From NCBI GenBank assembly GCA_963082975.1, contig OY720344.1, positions 70,336,546-70,400,545 of the forward strand: a DNA stretch of 64,000 bases, in the 5' to 3' direction. This stretch comes from Labia minor (Eukaryota > Arthropoda > Insecta > Dermaptera > Spongiphoridae). The notes under the pieces are model-generated. The model searched no databases and was not told where the DNA came from. It saw only the letters and a list, made by a program, of their open reading frames with translations. This document shows, piece by piece, positions 22,481 to 33,640 of the stretch; position 1 is the stretch's first letter, and every line of letters begins with the position of its first letter. A program made the translations under genes and the position numbers.

Positions 22481-23096
22481 TGTCAAAAATAACATACCCA
22501 TAATAACAGTTGTAATAAAAATAGTAGAAATATAAATCACAATGTAAGTAAAATATTGAATCGTTTTATTTATATTGTTTCAATTATTGTTTGAATATTT
22601 ATTAAATTTATATATAGATTTATTAATTATAATAATTCCATTTACTTTATTCAAATTTTTTTAATTTTTTATTTAAAAGTATATTCAGCATTGAAATTGC
22701 CATTAAATATGCAGGTAATTGGAACTCCAACATGTAATATTAGCAAATATTCTGGGATGGGAAAAATACTAAGATCATGTCATGTCCTATTAAATATTTT
22801 GAATTTTATTAATCAATCTAATATAATGAAAATAAATTAGTACTAAGATCATGTCATGTCCTAATAAATATTTTGAATTTTATTTTGAATCATACAATGG
22901 TAATGAAATATTGAAGGTAGACTTTTGAGACAAACAATAAAAATCTCTATAAAATAAGAGAATATACTAATTCCGAAAACTGTTAATTAAAATATAATAA
23001 CTATTAACAATTAATAAAGTAGAAATAATTTTCGAACAAATAAAAATGTAATAATTATTAACAAAAAAAATAAAAAATAAAAATAAATTATTAACA
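22481..23096. other. AT-rich with a local duplication
   Basis: 'tactaagatcatgtcatgtc' followed by 'aaatattttgaattttat' occurs twice (about 22,766 and 22,841), a direct duplication of some 75 bp. Otherwise nothing recognised. Confidence 0.5.
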
Positions 23097-23370
23097 AAAT
23101 AAGTTGACCTGTGGCCAGGTCCGAACCGACCGACGGTTTGAAGTAAATTAATTTCCAGCTACAGAAACAATTTCAAATAATTTTAATATATCTATTAATG
23201 TAATAAAAAAACAGATATGGACATAACATAAATATTTTTAATTTTATTTTATTTGTAATATATATGTAAGACCAGGCTGTGACGTCATGAATGGCTGGGT
23301 GACGTCATATAATTTTAAATTAAGAAATATTCGTGGAGATATGTAAAAATCTCCACATGTGAAAAACATA
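23097..23370 (-). mobile_element. repeat family A copy with internal deletion
   Basis: Keeps the hairpin end (ATAAGTTGACC, GACCTGTGGCCAGGTC, ACCGACCGACGG), the 'gacgtcat' region, and then jumps to 'cgtggagatatgtaaaaatc' with 'tccacatgtg'. The core and the microsatellite are deleted. Confidence 0.75.
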
Positions 23371-24123
23371 ACCCAAGTGTATCTTTTTAAATAAAAGTTT
23401 TATATTACTAGTATCAATTATTGAATTTGATAATATATGTTATAATAATATTGAATTAATAATGTTTGTTTAATAGTATGAATATGACTAATGTAATTGA
23501 TAATTTAATTTAATATAATTAAAAATGAGTCAAAAAATTACTAACTTTAATAATTTGATTCTAATGCGTGTGAGCTTATTGTTTATTTATTTAAAATATA
23601 TTTTATTTTGCATTCATGTTCAATCAATGAATATTATCAATTAATTTAGATATAATCATTTTGAATACGATTGATGGATATATATATATATACCTATAAC
23701 ATTATAAGGTTGATCTAAATATGGCATTAGAAAAGTAAATGATTTTTATTCCCACATTATTTTATTTTTTATAGAATAAATAAAAAAGATATTTTCAAAA
23801 TTAAATCCTAACTCTAATAATATATACCTAATATACATATATCTATTTGTTTTAATGTCATATTTATGATTTTCTGATTTTGGTTTAATTAAACAATTTT
23901 CGAGAGCAATGGTCATAGAATTTATTTATTAGTTTCCTCTGACAGTATTTGTATAGTTTCAATATTCCCTTTGTATCTATAAATGTGTTTTATTGAATTA
24001 ACTAGAAATAAAAATCCTTTTTCATGTGTCAAACATAAATGTTACTGTGAATATAAATTCAAAGCTTTTACTACATCAATAATTCTATACTCTTTTGAAT
24101 AAAACAATGCTAATAATAATATA
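23371..24123. other. AT-rich, nothing recognised
   Basis: No coding, repeat or RNA signal seen. Confidence 0.5.
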
Positions 24124-24585
24124 CCAGCTGGTCCGAGCGCCTTCGGCGCTCTTCACAGCTGGACGGGGGCTCCGCCCCCTGTACCCCCGAGTGGTACATC
24201 GTATTTGGTTAAAAGTAGTATTCTTCTATTTATATAGCTCAAAGATAGTCGAAAGTTCTTGGCCACATTTCTCCAAATGTCCCTATCCTGAGCCCTTGTC
24301 CTATCTCTCTTACGTCCTTCCTATGCGTCCATGGTCTTGATTCCCTTTGATAATAATTTTGATGAGATAAGCCTCTTTACTGCATGATAACAGGCGTTTC
24401 CCGATTGATACCTCGATTTAAATTGTATATTAAGATTTTGTATGTTAATACTGTTCCTCTTTGTCTCACTAAATATTTTTTCTTATCACTATTAATTTCA
24501 AACCTCCATTAATTTTTCCTCGCTATCTGTAATTGCAATTGCCGAATCTCTTATAATATTTAAGACGTCTGCTTAGCCTAACTTG
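24124..24585 (-). mobile_element. Helitron 3' terminus joined to a LINE (composite copy 2)
   Basis: On the minus strand the element ends with the hairpin GAGCGCCGAAGGCGCTC (24,135-24,151), a 7-nt spacer and CTGG followed by T, which fits the Helitron 3' consensus (hairpin, then CTRR, inserted before T). The GC-rich 'gacgggggctccgccccctg' block and a shortened linker follow on the plus strand. A LINE 3' end then occupies 24,230-24,585, with a large internal deletion near 24,333 and the RT-box region decayed at about 24,570. Confidence 0.65.
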
Positions 24586-24969
24586 AGTGATTTTTTCCCA
24601 ATTTGTGTAATCACATACTCACAACATGCAACATATAATTGGTCAAAGAATATGTATATAATATTTATAATTTTTATGTTTTATTTATATTTATAATTTA
24701 ATTTTGTTTTTGTTTTCTTTTAATCAATAAATCTAATATTAAAAATGCCTAGAGGATGTCTAAAAAATCATATTTTAATTTTAATTTTGATCTCATAATT
24801 GGATTTCCTTTTTCATGTAAGTATATAATTAAGAGTGGAATTACAATATAATCAATAGCTAATATATAATATTAAAAATATATTTACGGATTCGTTCTAT
24901 AATAAATTGATGATGTCATTTAATTCTCCTACTATGTATCGAATCGAATATAAAGATAAATCTTCTTTT
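24586..24969. other. AT-rich, nothing recognised
   Basis: No supported feature. Confidence 0.5.
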
Positions 24970-25315
24970 AAACGTTGTGTGAAACAATTTCAAATAATTT
25001 AAATGTAAAACTATTAATGAAATTAAAAAATCAAATATATGAATATAATATAAATATTTTTAATTTTATTTTAAGAATAGATATATATATCTCACAGGCG
25101 GTGGTTGTGACGTCATCAATATATTATAAATTTAAATTAAGAAGAACTAATAAAGTTTCGTGAGATGTGATCAATAAAACTCAATTTTTCTTTATAAATA
25201 CTATCTCTGTTGTGAATTTCAAAAAAATCGTTAGAGCGGTTTTTGAGAACAATGAAACAGAGAAACAGAGAAACAATTTTTACTCGTATAAGAAGATAAG
25301 ATAAGATATATATAT
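24970..25315. repeat. diverged relative of family A
   Basis: 'gaaacaatttcaaataattt', 'taatgaaattaaaaaatcaa', 'atttttaattttattttaag' and 'ggttgtgacgtcatcaatat' follow the same order as the proximal part of family A. The distal part has a different core ('aaaaaatcgttagagcggtt') and 'gaaacagagaaacagag'. It looks like a sister family. No coding. Confidence 0.5.
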
Positions 25316-25939
25316 ATTATCAAGTTTATTAAGCTATTTATTTGTAATCTTCATTTGTATTATATCTCATAATATGTTGACATAATTCAATTTTTTTAGA
25401 GGAAGACAAAATGCTTAAAAAAATTTAATTTATAAAAACAATTTTAGTTTGGATATTTATTTTATATATAAACTACAATGTTTCTATTTTTTCAATTTGT
25501 AGATACCCATATATAATTTTATTATTGTTTACATTAAGGAAAAAATATTGCTTATATGAGAGGGGGTCTGTTATTTTTATATCTCTACAGCCTGATGCCA
25601 CCATCCCTTAAAAATCATATAGCAAAAATACACATACAGCATAAAACATAATTATTCTTAAAATTTCGGATAGTATTTTCTTAGCTCAAATTATTCAACA
25701 ATTCATATATTCATTGTTTTTACTGTATAAAAAAAGATACTTTTTTAATATTGATCGATAAATAAACAAGAATAAATGCCTAAATGCCTGGGGCAAAAAT
25801 GGTTTCATCCTTAAGAAAAATCTTGACTTTTCTGGTTTATACAATTCAGCATAAATTTAAAATGAATCCACTAAAATAACTTGTAAACACAAGTTCCAAC
25901 GAGGGTAATTTTTCCCTGATTATTTTCGTTCCCGGGAAA
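25316..25939. other. AT-rich, nothing recognised
   Basis: No supported feature. Confidence 0.5.
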
Positions 25940-26565
25940 AATAAGTTGACCGGTGGCCAGGTCCGAACCGACCGACGGTTTGAAGTAAATTAATTTCCAG
26001 CTACAGAAACAATTTCAAATAATTTTAATATATCTATTAATGTAATAAAAAACTGATATGGATATAACATAGATATTTTTAATTTTATTTTATTTATAAT
26101 ATATATGTAAGACCAGGCTGTGACGTCATGAATGGCTGGATGACGTCATATAATTTTAAATCAAGAAAAAACTAATAAATATGATTTTCCCGAGGATTAA
26201 ACCAATACAAAGTGCATGATTCGTGGTGATATGTAAAAAATCTCCTCATGTGAAATTTGGTGTGAAAATAACCCTTCCCTTCCTATCGTCGATCGCTAAT
26301 ACTACCACTTCCGGTTTCCGGATTTGCACCAAAAGTTGATCAATTCATCCCACTGATGCATTAAGTAAATTTACCAAATTTCATCAAAATCCGTTTAGCC
26401 GTTCAGGCTGTACACATCTATACGGACAGACGGACGGACAGACATCATGCTAAAAATACTTTTTTCTGTTAAGAAAATGCATGATTCGTGGAGATATGTA
26501 AAAATCTCCACATGTGAAATTTGGTGTGGAAACAATACCTCCCTTACTATCGTCGGTCGGTAAAA
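25940..26565 (-). mobile_element. repeat family A, most complete copy
   Basis: Runs from ATAAGTTGACC with the terminal hairpin and ACCGACCGACGG to CGTCGGTCGGTA at 26,550-26,562. The outer ACCGACCGACG blocks are inverted repeats of each other. In element (minus-strand) orientation the 5' end is TACCGACCGACGATAG and the 3' end is the subterminal CCGTCGGTCGGT followed by the GACCTGGCC-type hairpin. Internally the 'gcatgattcgtgg...tctcc...tatcgtcg' module occurs twice. This is the reference copy for boundaries. Confidence 0.75.
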
Positions 26566-26764
26566 ATTTTGTTTTTCTTATTTTGGTTTTTTTTACTGTA
26601 TATATCTAAAAGATGGAAAACTCTGATACTTTTTGCTATTTATTTTTATCACCACCCAAAAATGTGGGCTGAAATAACATATAGAATGTTTGTATATATA
26701 TATCTTGAATAAATAAATAATAATATTTATTTATTTATCAAAAAATATAATTGTCTTTACCTTA
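26566..26764. other. short AT-rich spacer
   Basis: Nothing recognised. Confidence 0.5.
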
Positions 26765-27070
26765 CTCGCTCTCAACGACAGCTTATTTATATTAATTTAA
26801 GTTAAGGGGTAGGTGATGGAGGGGGTTAATTTCAAAGGTGTGAGGAGAATTACTTTCTTTCCTAATAGTCAAGTGCAATAGTGTATTTTATTATTGTTAC
26901 CTGTTCAAGAACCATTTTATATAGAACCCTTATCAAGAGGTATGGGATGGGAATTAAAACAGACCCAAGCTTGTGAAATCGAATTTTAAGTCTAAAAGTT
27001 GATTGACAGTTATAAAAGTTATGCCAATTTCTATTAAACGTGCAGATATATAACTATATATGTACAAAAA
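26765..27070. repeat. repeat family H copy 1
   Basis: Shares with 31,100-31,490, in the same orientation: 'aatttaagttaaggggtagg', 'ttattattgttacctgttc', 'cttgtgaaatcgaattttaa' and 'ggttgattgacag'-type phrases, and 'atataactatatat'. No frame is open through it, so it is a dispersed non-coding repeat or a small duplicated segment. Type unknown. Confidence 0.6.
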
Positions 27071-27564
27071 AAAGTGAAATACAAAATAATTTGGCAATGG
27101 CAACTGCCGTCTGCCAGAGTTCACTGTAAAAAATCTCAAAATTAAAGAGAAAGAAAAAAAAAATTATAACAAAAAGACAAATGTATGTATGTATACTTGC
27201 ATTTTATATTTATTACGACTATTTCAGTTAACAAACAAAGTTTTCGGTATCGGCATCATAATCAACATGAAAAATAATTTGTTTTTTTCCCGGGAAATAG
27301 GAAATAAAAATTAAAGAATTTTCCCGGGATAACCCTCTAGTGTCAGATAAGGCGGTCACCAGGGAACCTGCTCTATAAATTGTTTATTTATTTTTTTTAT
27401 CTTAATATAATATCAACATTTTAGACTAGCCATAGCCATAACAATTTTTATCAAGATGCTTTATTATAATATACCTCTGTAAACAAAGTAAAACAAAACA
27501 AGAACACACATCTACTATCCTAATTATAAATTTCTCAAATTCTTTAATATTAATTATAAACTAG
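27071..27564. other. AT-rich, nothing recognised
   Basis: No supported feature; the minus ORF overlapping 26,954-27,139 has no motif. Confidence 0.45.
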
Positions 27565-27640
27565 TCCAGAGATCGACAAACTTTTTTGATGATCTACCCC
27601 TATATAATTTTTCGAAATCTCTATAAAAGAAATTTTCAGG
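27565..27640. mobile_element. hAT terminus remnant
   Basis: 'ccagagatcgacaaactttt' and 'gatgatctacccct' resemble the CAGAG-type hAT end seen at 52,830 (CAGAGGTCGGCAAAC). The opposite end is not visible before the LINE at 27,757. Confidence 0.35.
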
Positions 27641-27756
27641 AAAATAAAATAAAACTAACTATTAGCCTTAATTTTTAATTAATTAGAAACAATAAGTAAA
27701 GTAGCTACAGATTTCTTACTTCTTTTCGCCCAATTAAATATATATATTATATAATA

Positions 27757-28320
27757 ATATTCGAGATGAGTTTAAAGCGAGATTACAATCGGGAAACGCG
27801 TGTTATCATGCAATAAAGGGGCTTATCACATCAAAATTATTATTAAAGGGAATAAAAGTTGAAATATATAAAACAATTATTTTACCGATTGTATTATATG
27901 GGTGTGAGGCATGGTCTATGACCTTAGGTGACGAGAGTAGATTTAGAGTATTTGAGAATAGGATTCTGCGAAGCATTTATGGGCCAAAGAAAGATCAGGC
28001 CACCGGAGAATGGCGAAGATTGCATAACGAGCTTTTGCATGACCTCATGCATCTCCAGGTATAGTTAGAATTATAAAATCGTGAAGGCTACGGTGGGCAG
28101 GACAGGTGGAATGGGAAGATAGAATGGCAAAAAATATATTGGTAGGGAGACCGAGTAGGAAACGTCCACTTGAAAGACCAAGGACACGGTGGGTGGATAA
28201 TATGAGAGAAATGGGAGAGGATAGGGATTGGAGGGTTGTGACTCAGAATAGGGACGCGTGGAGAAGTGTGGTTGCTGCGGCCAAGAACTTTCGAGTTCTG
28301 TAGAGTCACAGAGATAGATA
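27757..28320 (+). pseudogene. LINE reverse transcriptase 3' end
   Basis: Opens at the NIRDEFKARLQSGNACYHAIKG region, then KIYKTIILPIVLYGCEAWSM, DESRFRVFENRIL, the GPKKDQATGEWRRLHNE segment, a frameshift near 28,050, RMAKNILVGRPSRKRP, RPRTRWVDNMREMGEDRDW and the terminal VVAAAKNFRVL, followed by the GATA-rich tail. It is 5'-truncated just before the 'KYLGSVITKD' segment kept in the 62-kb copy. Not functional, but well preserved. Confidence 0.85.
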
Positions 28321-28354
28321 CATATAGAAATATATATATTATACGTTTATTTTT

Positions 28355-28750
28355 TACCGACCGACGACAGGGAGAGAAGATATTGTTTTCACACCAAATT
28401 TCACATGTGGAGATTTTTGCATGATATCTGTCCATTGTGTGTCCGTATAGACAGACGTGTATAGCTTGTACGGCTCAACGGATTTTGATAAAATTTGGTA
28501 TATTTACTTAATTACTTAATACATCAGTTACATGAATTCATAAACTTATGATGGTATATATTCGGAAATCGGAAGTGGTAGTTTACGAAGTATTAATTTT
28601 ATATTCATTGTCGGAAAATATTTTACTTAAAATATAGTAGTAAATAATTAATTAATTGAGTAATTAAACTAAAAATAAAAACCAAGATAATACAATTTAG
28701 TCATTCTATTTCAAATTTTAAAAATATTTTTTTTTACACTTTTATATATA
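28355..28750 (+). mobile_element. repeat family A copy, 5' half
   Basis: Starts TACCGACCGACGACAGG. It has 'cacaccaaatttcacatgtg', a short GTCC segment, the 'ttgtacggctcaacgg' core and 'ggaagtggtagttta', then the AT-rich 'ccaagataatacaatttag' tail as in the 4,499 copy. It follows the GATA tail of the preceding LINE by about 35 bp. Confidence 0.7.
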
Positions 28751-29110
28751 TAGTGTTGTTTGGAAATTAATTTATTTCAAATTGTCAGTCGGTTTTGTGC
28801 CTTGCCACTCCTCATTTTTATTTCGTATAGAGAAAATGATATTAAGTCAATTATAACTTTAAAATTTTACATACCCAGTTAGGGTGCGTTCACAAAGAAA
28901 GCTTGTTACAAGCGCTTGTTGACAAGCGCTTGCAAGCTCCAACCGGCGCGAGAAAAGTCTACCTTGTATCAAACGTGTGCGTTCACAGACAAAGCTTGTC
29001 CCGACTTGCAAGCGCTTGCTACAAGTTCTGACAAGCACGCAAGAACGTTTTCTACTTGTTTTCCGGCTCTTGTTGACCGAACCAGTCCAGTCAGTGGGAC
29101 AACCGTGCAG

Positions 29111-29200
29111 ATGGATGTTGACGAACTGATTTCTCAAGTTTTTAGAAGAGGGGCTATTTGGGACAAACGCCTCAAACTACATGCAAATAGACTAAACTAA
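29111..29200 (+). pseudogene. Harbinger second ORF start, MADF/Myb-like (truncated)
   Basis: ATG at 29,111 opens MDVDELISQVFRRGAIWDK and runs 29 residues to a stop. The pattern of an acidic start, DELI...V and IWDKR matches the first helix of MADF or Myb/SANT-like DNA-binding proteins, which autonomous PIF/Harbinger elements encode beside the transposase and which assist its nuclear import and DNA binding. Everything after the first helix is lost to the internal deletion. The assignment depends on the element context. Confidence 0.5.
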
Positions 29201-29399
29201 ATAGAATAAACGTGGTTAACTCCATTCTCATATAAGAAAAAAACCTCACTTTGTCCAATTTCAATTGAGGAAATAGATGGTGGTATTCCCCAAACCTACA
29301 TCTTCCACGGTTAATTGCATGAACACCGACTTTCCTTCTTCGAATTTTTAATTCGATATTTTCAAGCAAAAATAACTCTTCATCACTTGAGGAAGACAT
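29172..29399 (-). pseudogene. Harbinger transposase N-terminus (truncated)
   Basis: Begins MSSSSDEELFLLENIELK and continues RRRKVGVHAINRGR, then FGEYHHLFPQLKLDKVRFF and YMRM. The W/G-VH-x-IN-x-x-R...GEYHHL...D...RFF-x-Y-x-RM pattern is the standard N-terminal signature of PIF/Harbinger transposases. After YMRM the frame turns into unrelated residues at the deletion junction, so the DDE catalytic domain is missing. It is read towards the plus-strand ORF, so the two genes were convergent in the parent element. It starts about 140 bp inside the right terminal repeat. Confidence 0.85.
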
Positions 29400-29539
29400 T
29401 GTCTCAACGAGAGCTCAGAAAAGACTAAAGCTTTCTTTGCAAGCGTTTGTTGTGTACACACAACAAAATTTTCAAGCGCTTGGAGCCAGCGCTGAAAACA
29501 AGTTACTTGAAACCAGCTTTCTTTGTGAACGCACCCTTA

Positions 29540-30430
29540 GGTATGTGTGATTTGCGTATTAAGAACTATTTTGACTTCGAGTCCCAATCCACCCCCATTC
29601 GGCCCCTTGGGTCAAATCGACCCCTATTTATTCTATGTTAATAAAATTTGTTTTATATATCTTTTATCAAAAATATTTAATGTCTAAACTAAAATCAAAT
29701 TTAATAAGTAAAAGTGTATAAAAATATAATACTTAATAGGAAAAAAATATAATACTTAATAGGAATAAATTTTATTGATTAATTTGTTTTATGCGCATTT
29801 TGAATGTTACTTCATCGTCAGAAGATATTTTTGATAAGGTGTTAACTTAAATGCGCATAAAGCACTTATATCAATAAAATTGAAAATTTCACCTATTATT
29901 AAATAATTATTCTTAATACATAATATTAATTATTTTTTTAGGTTAATTTTAATTTATATAAAATACTAAAATGTTTCTAGTGTTATAATTCTTTTAATTT
30001 GTATAATATTTAATATAAAAAAACATTGAAAGATGTGAGTAGATGTTATTTCATTATATAACAAAATACTTTTGCATGAATAACAATTTAGAAATGTAAA
30101 AGTTTAAATTAGTACAAATTACATGATTTCTATGCACCTTTATATTTGTATGATGAAAATGAAAAATAACTAAGATAGATTCAAGAGAGAGTAAAATAAA
30201 ATAACAATTGGTACTACAATGTCAAACAGAATTAATATTTGTCTTTTGTTTTAACTCCAATTTAACACAATGACCTACATATTTACTTAAAAATTATTTT
30301 TTTTCAAACCTAATTATCGAAACAAAGAAACAAAAAGACATGTTCCATTCATGTCTCAAGTGTGAATTAATTTAATATAACCATTTGTCAAAACGCTTTT
30401 CTTATTAAATTTATTTTTTTTCTTTCTTCA
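29540..30430. other. AT-rich; short C-rich phrase, nothing assigned
   Basis: A cytosine-rich piece ('caatccacccccattcggcc') lies at 29,586-29,630; the rest is A/T-rich. No second copy or protein match seen. Confidence 0.4.
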
Positions 30431-30612
30431 AAGGTAAAAAAAAGATAAATCGTTTTAATGTGGAAGCATTCTAAGATTGAAGCGGCATCATCCATGTCCT
30501 CGACGACACCTGCCTCGTAAAGAAATCAATATCGGACTTTTGGAAGCTGACAGCGGCTGGAATATTACTTCTCTCAAATCACAGCCAGATATGAATAGAT
30601 TCCTGAAGTGAA
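30431..30612 (+). other. exon-like island of higher complexity
   Basis: About 150 bp stand out from the AT-rich surroundings. A pyrimidine tract with 'ttcaaag' (about 30,418-30,434) precedes. An ATG at 30,459 opens MWKHSKIEAASSMSSTTPAS before a stop, with a donor-like 'ctcgtaaag' at the same place (about 30,517). It might be a small spliced or 5'-UTR exon, a conserved regulatory element or an unrecognised TE scrap. The sequence alone cannot decide. Confidence 0.25.
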
Positions 30613-31049
30613 AAAAAAAACAAAAGATATTCATATTATAGAATATATAAGATATTAGTCAAAAGGAAACTTCGTTTTATCAACAAAAAGGAAATATAAA
30701 AATATTTAAGAGATAAAAAAAACAAACAAACAGAAAAGATAATAAGAGAAGTATAAAAAAAAACAATAAATCCAGAATACATCAATCTCATGGATTTGAG
30801 GTCAAAAACAACTTTTATTTGCCAGATTATTTTTGAATATTACGTTGGAATTTTACGACCCATTTTAATTTTGATAGCAAAAACTCATCAACTTAAGTTT
30901 GGAATTATATGACTATAGTATCACTATAATCTATTATTTAAGTTTACCTAAATTGATAATGCTATTTTAGTGATAATTTATTCTTTGCAATTAAGATCTT
31001 AACCTATATTTATGGCGAATTATCTATTAAGTATAATATATAATTTATA
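30613..31049. other. AT-rich, nothing recognised
   Basis: No supported feature. Confidence 0.5.
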
Positions 31050-31500
31050 TATATATAAATGAGTGTCGAGGATCAGTAACGACTCTACTGCATTCTGCCT
31101 CTATCTCTCTGCCCAGTATATTCTCCACGACAGCTAATTTAAGTTAAGGGGTAGGTGATGGGGAGGGGTTAGTTTATGAAAATTACTTTCTTGCCAAAGG
31201 TCACAAGTTTCCAGTCTAATTTATTACATATGTGAATTTCTAACTATTTCAATACAGGTATGTATTGTTTTATTATTACTACCTGTTTCCAAGTTTCTAG
31301 CCTTTATATCGAGGACCTTTGATCGGCTTAACAATTAAAACTGACCCAAATTTGTGAAATCGAATTTTAAGTCTGAAGGTTGATTGACAGGTTATAAGTT
31401 ATTCCAATTTCTACTTCACACCTATTCTAATTGTACAGGCACAATTGAGATAAAATGTGAATGTATGCGTGCAGACATATAACTATATATACCTATACTA
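31050..31500. repeat. repeat family H copy 2
   Basis: Longer copy of the family at 26,765. It additionally contains 'cagtaacgactctactgcat' at its left and 'ggacctttgatcggctt' in the middle. Order and orientation of the shared phrases are the same. No coding frame. Confidence 0.6.
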
Positions 31501-32509
31501 TATATAACTATATTATATATTAAATTTACACTAAACATATATCAATTGTAAAGAAAGGATCAAATTATAAATTAATAATAATTAATTCAAAAGAATTTAA
31601 ATAAAATAAAGTATCTAACATTATAAACCCCAAATTTTAAATTATTAATAAGAATAATAAACAAATAAGGGAAAACAGAAAGCTTTTAGGTTCTTAGCAG
31701 TTAAAAATATTATAAAGCCTCCATACTTGCATCTGAGGTTATTATTAATAGGCTATCATTTTAATTAAAATATTAATTGTATTATTATTTATAAAATGAA
31801 TTTTATATATAAAATAAAACAAAATATATTTCTATGAATTTTTATGAAATTGTCAAGTTGACATTTTCCTAATTTCTCTTTTAAGTTTTGAATTATTTAT
31901 GTATAAATTCTGCACAAAACAGATATTCAAAGTTTTCCAAGTTAAGAACAAGTCATAATTCATTTCTAATTTTATTAAAATAAATAGAATTCAGTAAAAT
32001 TTACAAACAGAGGGCCATTAACTGTTGTTATTTCTGCATTTCTCTTCTATTCTCTTCAAAAGTTATTTATTTAATGTCTTTTATTATATTAAATATATAT
32101 GTACAATTATATTAAATTAATTAAATAAATGCAAATGAAAAAATAATGTTTAAAAAAATTAAGCAATTTAAAATAAAAGCTGCGATTATTATTGTTTTTT
32201 CTGCATTCCAAAGGATCAAAGAATAAAAAAAGCGGATTAATTATTATATTCGTCTCAACGGAATTTGTTATAAAATTACTGACTCGGAAAAACAAATCGA
32301 TAAATTTCAAACATGGATGAAAGTTATTCCAGGAAATATTGAATTTAATGATTAAAAAAAATACTTTAATAATCCTCTTTTTTTTGGAATATTTGTTTGT
32401 ATTTATTTTACCATTTAAATGTTGAATAGCTATTCAATCAACAATATTTATTTAAAATTGTGTGAATAAAAATAAGATATTTAAATGAAAATAATCTACT
32501 ATCGATATC
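31501..32509. other. AT-rich, nothing recognised
   Basis: No supported feature; the 67-codon minus ORF at 32,107 is low-complexity. Confidence 0.5.
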
Positions 32510-32620
32510 TCTGATGAGCAGCTCTACTCGAATTTATAGTCGCAGCAATCACATTCCTCCAAATGTCTTTTAGCCTGCTTCAATTCTAATTTCATTATTC
32601 TAACCAATTCCTATCTCTTC
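32510..32620 (-). pseudogene. short, old LINE tail remnant
   Basis: 'gcagctctactcgaatttat' and 'cgcagcaatcacattcctcc' follow the pattern of the LINE 3' end read on the minus strand ('gtggctc...cgaaagttcttggccgcaacaaccacatttctcc'). Only about 100 bp survive. Confidence 0.4.
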
Positions 32621-33640
32621 CATTCAATGGATAATTGAGTAATAGAATATTATATATATATTTATAAATATATATATATATAATATTGTATTCATCCTAT
32701 ATATTACTAGATTATAATTTTGTACTGAAAAGATTTATTTCAAGAGTATCTTAATTAGTTCTAAAATATATTTTTGGTTTATTTTTTTACAACTTATTTC
32801 TTAATCTTTTAAATTTTTTTCCCTTTGTATTATATTATAGTTTCTTTTTCGAAATAATTTTCATCCTGATTTCTCATGAAATGTGTAATAATTTGAGATT
32901 TGCGTGTTGTAGGAAACGTCATCGATTCTTATCACTTTCAATTTCCTTTCGTTGTGCAAAAAGAATATATATATATATATATTGAAAATATTATATACAT
33001 AAATATATATAGTATTTATGTAATATTACTTGTATTATTAGTTTTCCATTTCCTTTATGCATCGAATCAAATATTCTAGTCATTTTTCTTTTTGTTCAAT
33101 GTGACTCGAATGGCTAATCGAATGATGGAAAGACGAGTATCTCCTTTAATCTCTTTGCTCTCCTCCTCTTCCATTTCAACCATCATTTCATTGATTTGTT
33201 TTTTCGAATGATATAATTTCTAAAGCCCAAACACAGCACTTTACTCAGAGCTCCTTAACTAACATTCATCGATTGTCTTTTCTTGATTGCCCCCTACGCT
33301 TTTACCCTTCCAAATCCATTTATCTTTGGTTGTCGAATCCAAAACAGATGATACATTTGTATAAAATAGAAATTTTCTCTTTTCATAGTAACACATACAA
33401 ATTTAAATATACATAATATCTATTATACCAATTGTTCAGAACAACAAATATGTTTGAATTTCAATAGATACAAATACAAATTTGAAATGTTATTGTTTTT
33501 AATACTTTTTTTAAAACTATTTTTATTATAGTTTCGTATATAGATTCCTAAAGCTAATATATAAGCACACTTAATAGGTATATAAAGAGTTAAAATATAT
33601 ATATTTAAATTAATTTGAGACAAGAAACAATATTCATGTT
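32621..33640. other. AT-rich, nothing recognised
   Basis: A TA run lies at 32,945-32,981. The minus ORF at 33,423 has no motif. No repeat match. Confidence 0.5.

Larger units (their letters stand above)
28879..29539. mobile_element. PIF/Harbinger deletion derivative
   Basis: The terminal inverted repeat GGGTGCGTTCACAAAGAAAG starts at 28,882 and its complement ends at 29,536. The target duplication TTA is exact on both sides (28,879-28,881 and 29,537-29,539), the PIF/Harbinger hallmark. Subterminal palindromes of the word 'caagcgcttg' occur several times at each end. Two short coding starts face each other (separate entries). At 655 bp it is far shorter than an autonomous element, so the middle has been deleted. 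Confidence 0.88.

Noticed and set aside
22766-22920. Direct duplication near 22.8 kb as a TE
   Set aside because: Simple local duplication of about 75 bp without termini or other copies.
28088-28435. 115-codon minus-strand ORF
   Set aside because: Antisense to the LINE tail and family A; same shadow translation (NSKVLGRSNHTSPRVP) as at 6,669 and 41,266.
28859-29137. Minus and plus ORFs over 28,859-29,200 as host genes
   Set aside because: They cover the Harbinger TIR and its 'caagcgcttg' palindromes. Only the last 29 codons of the plus frame resemble a protein, and that is part of the transposon.
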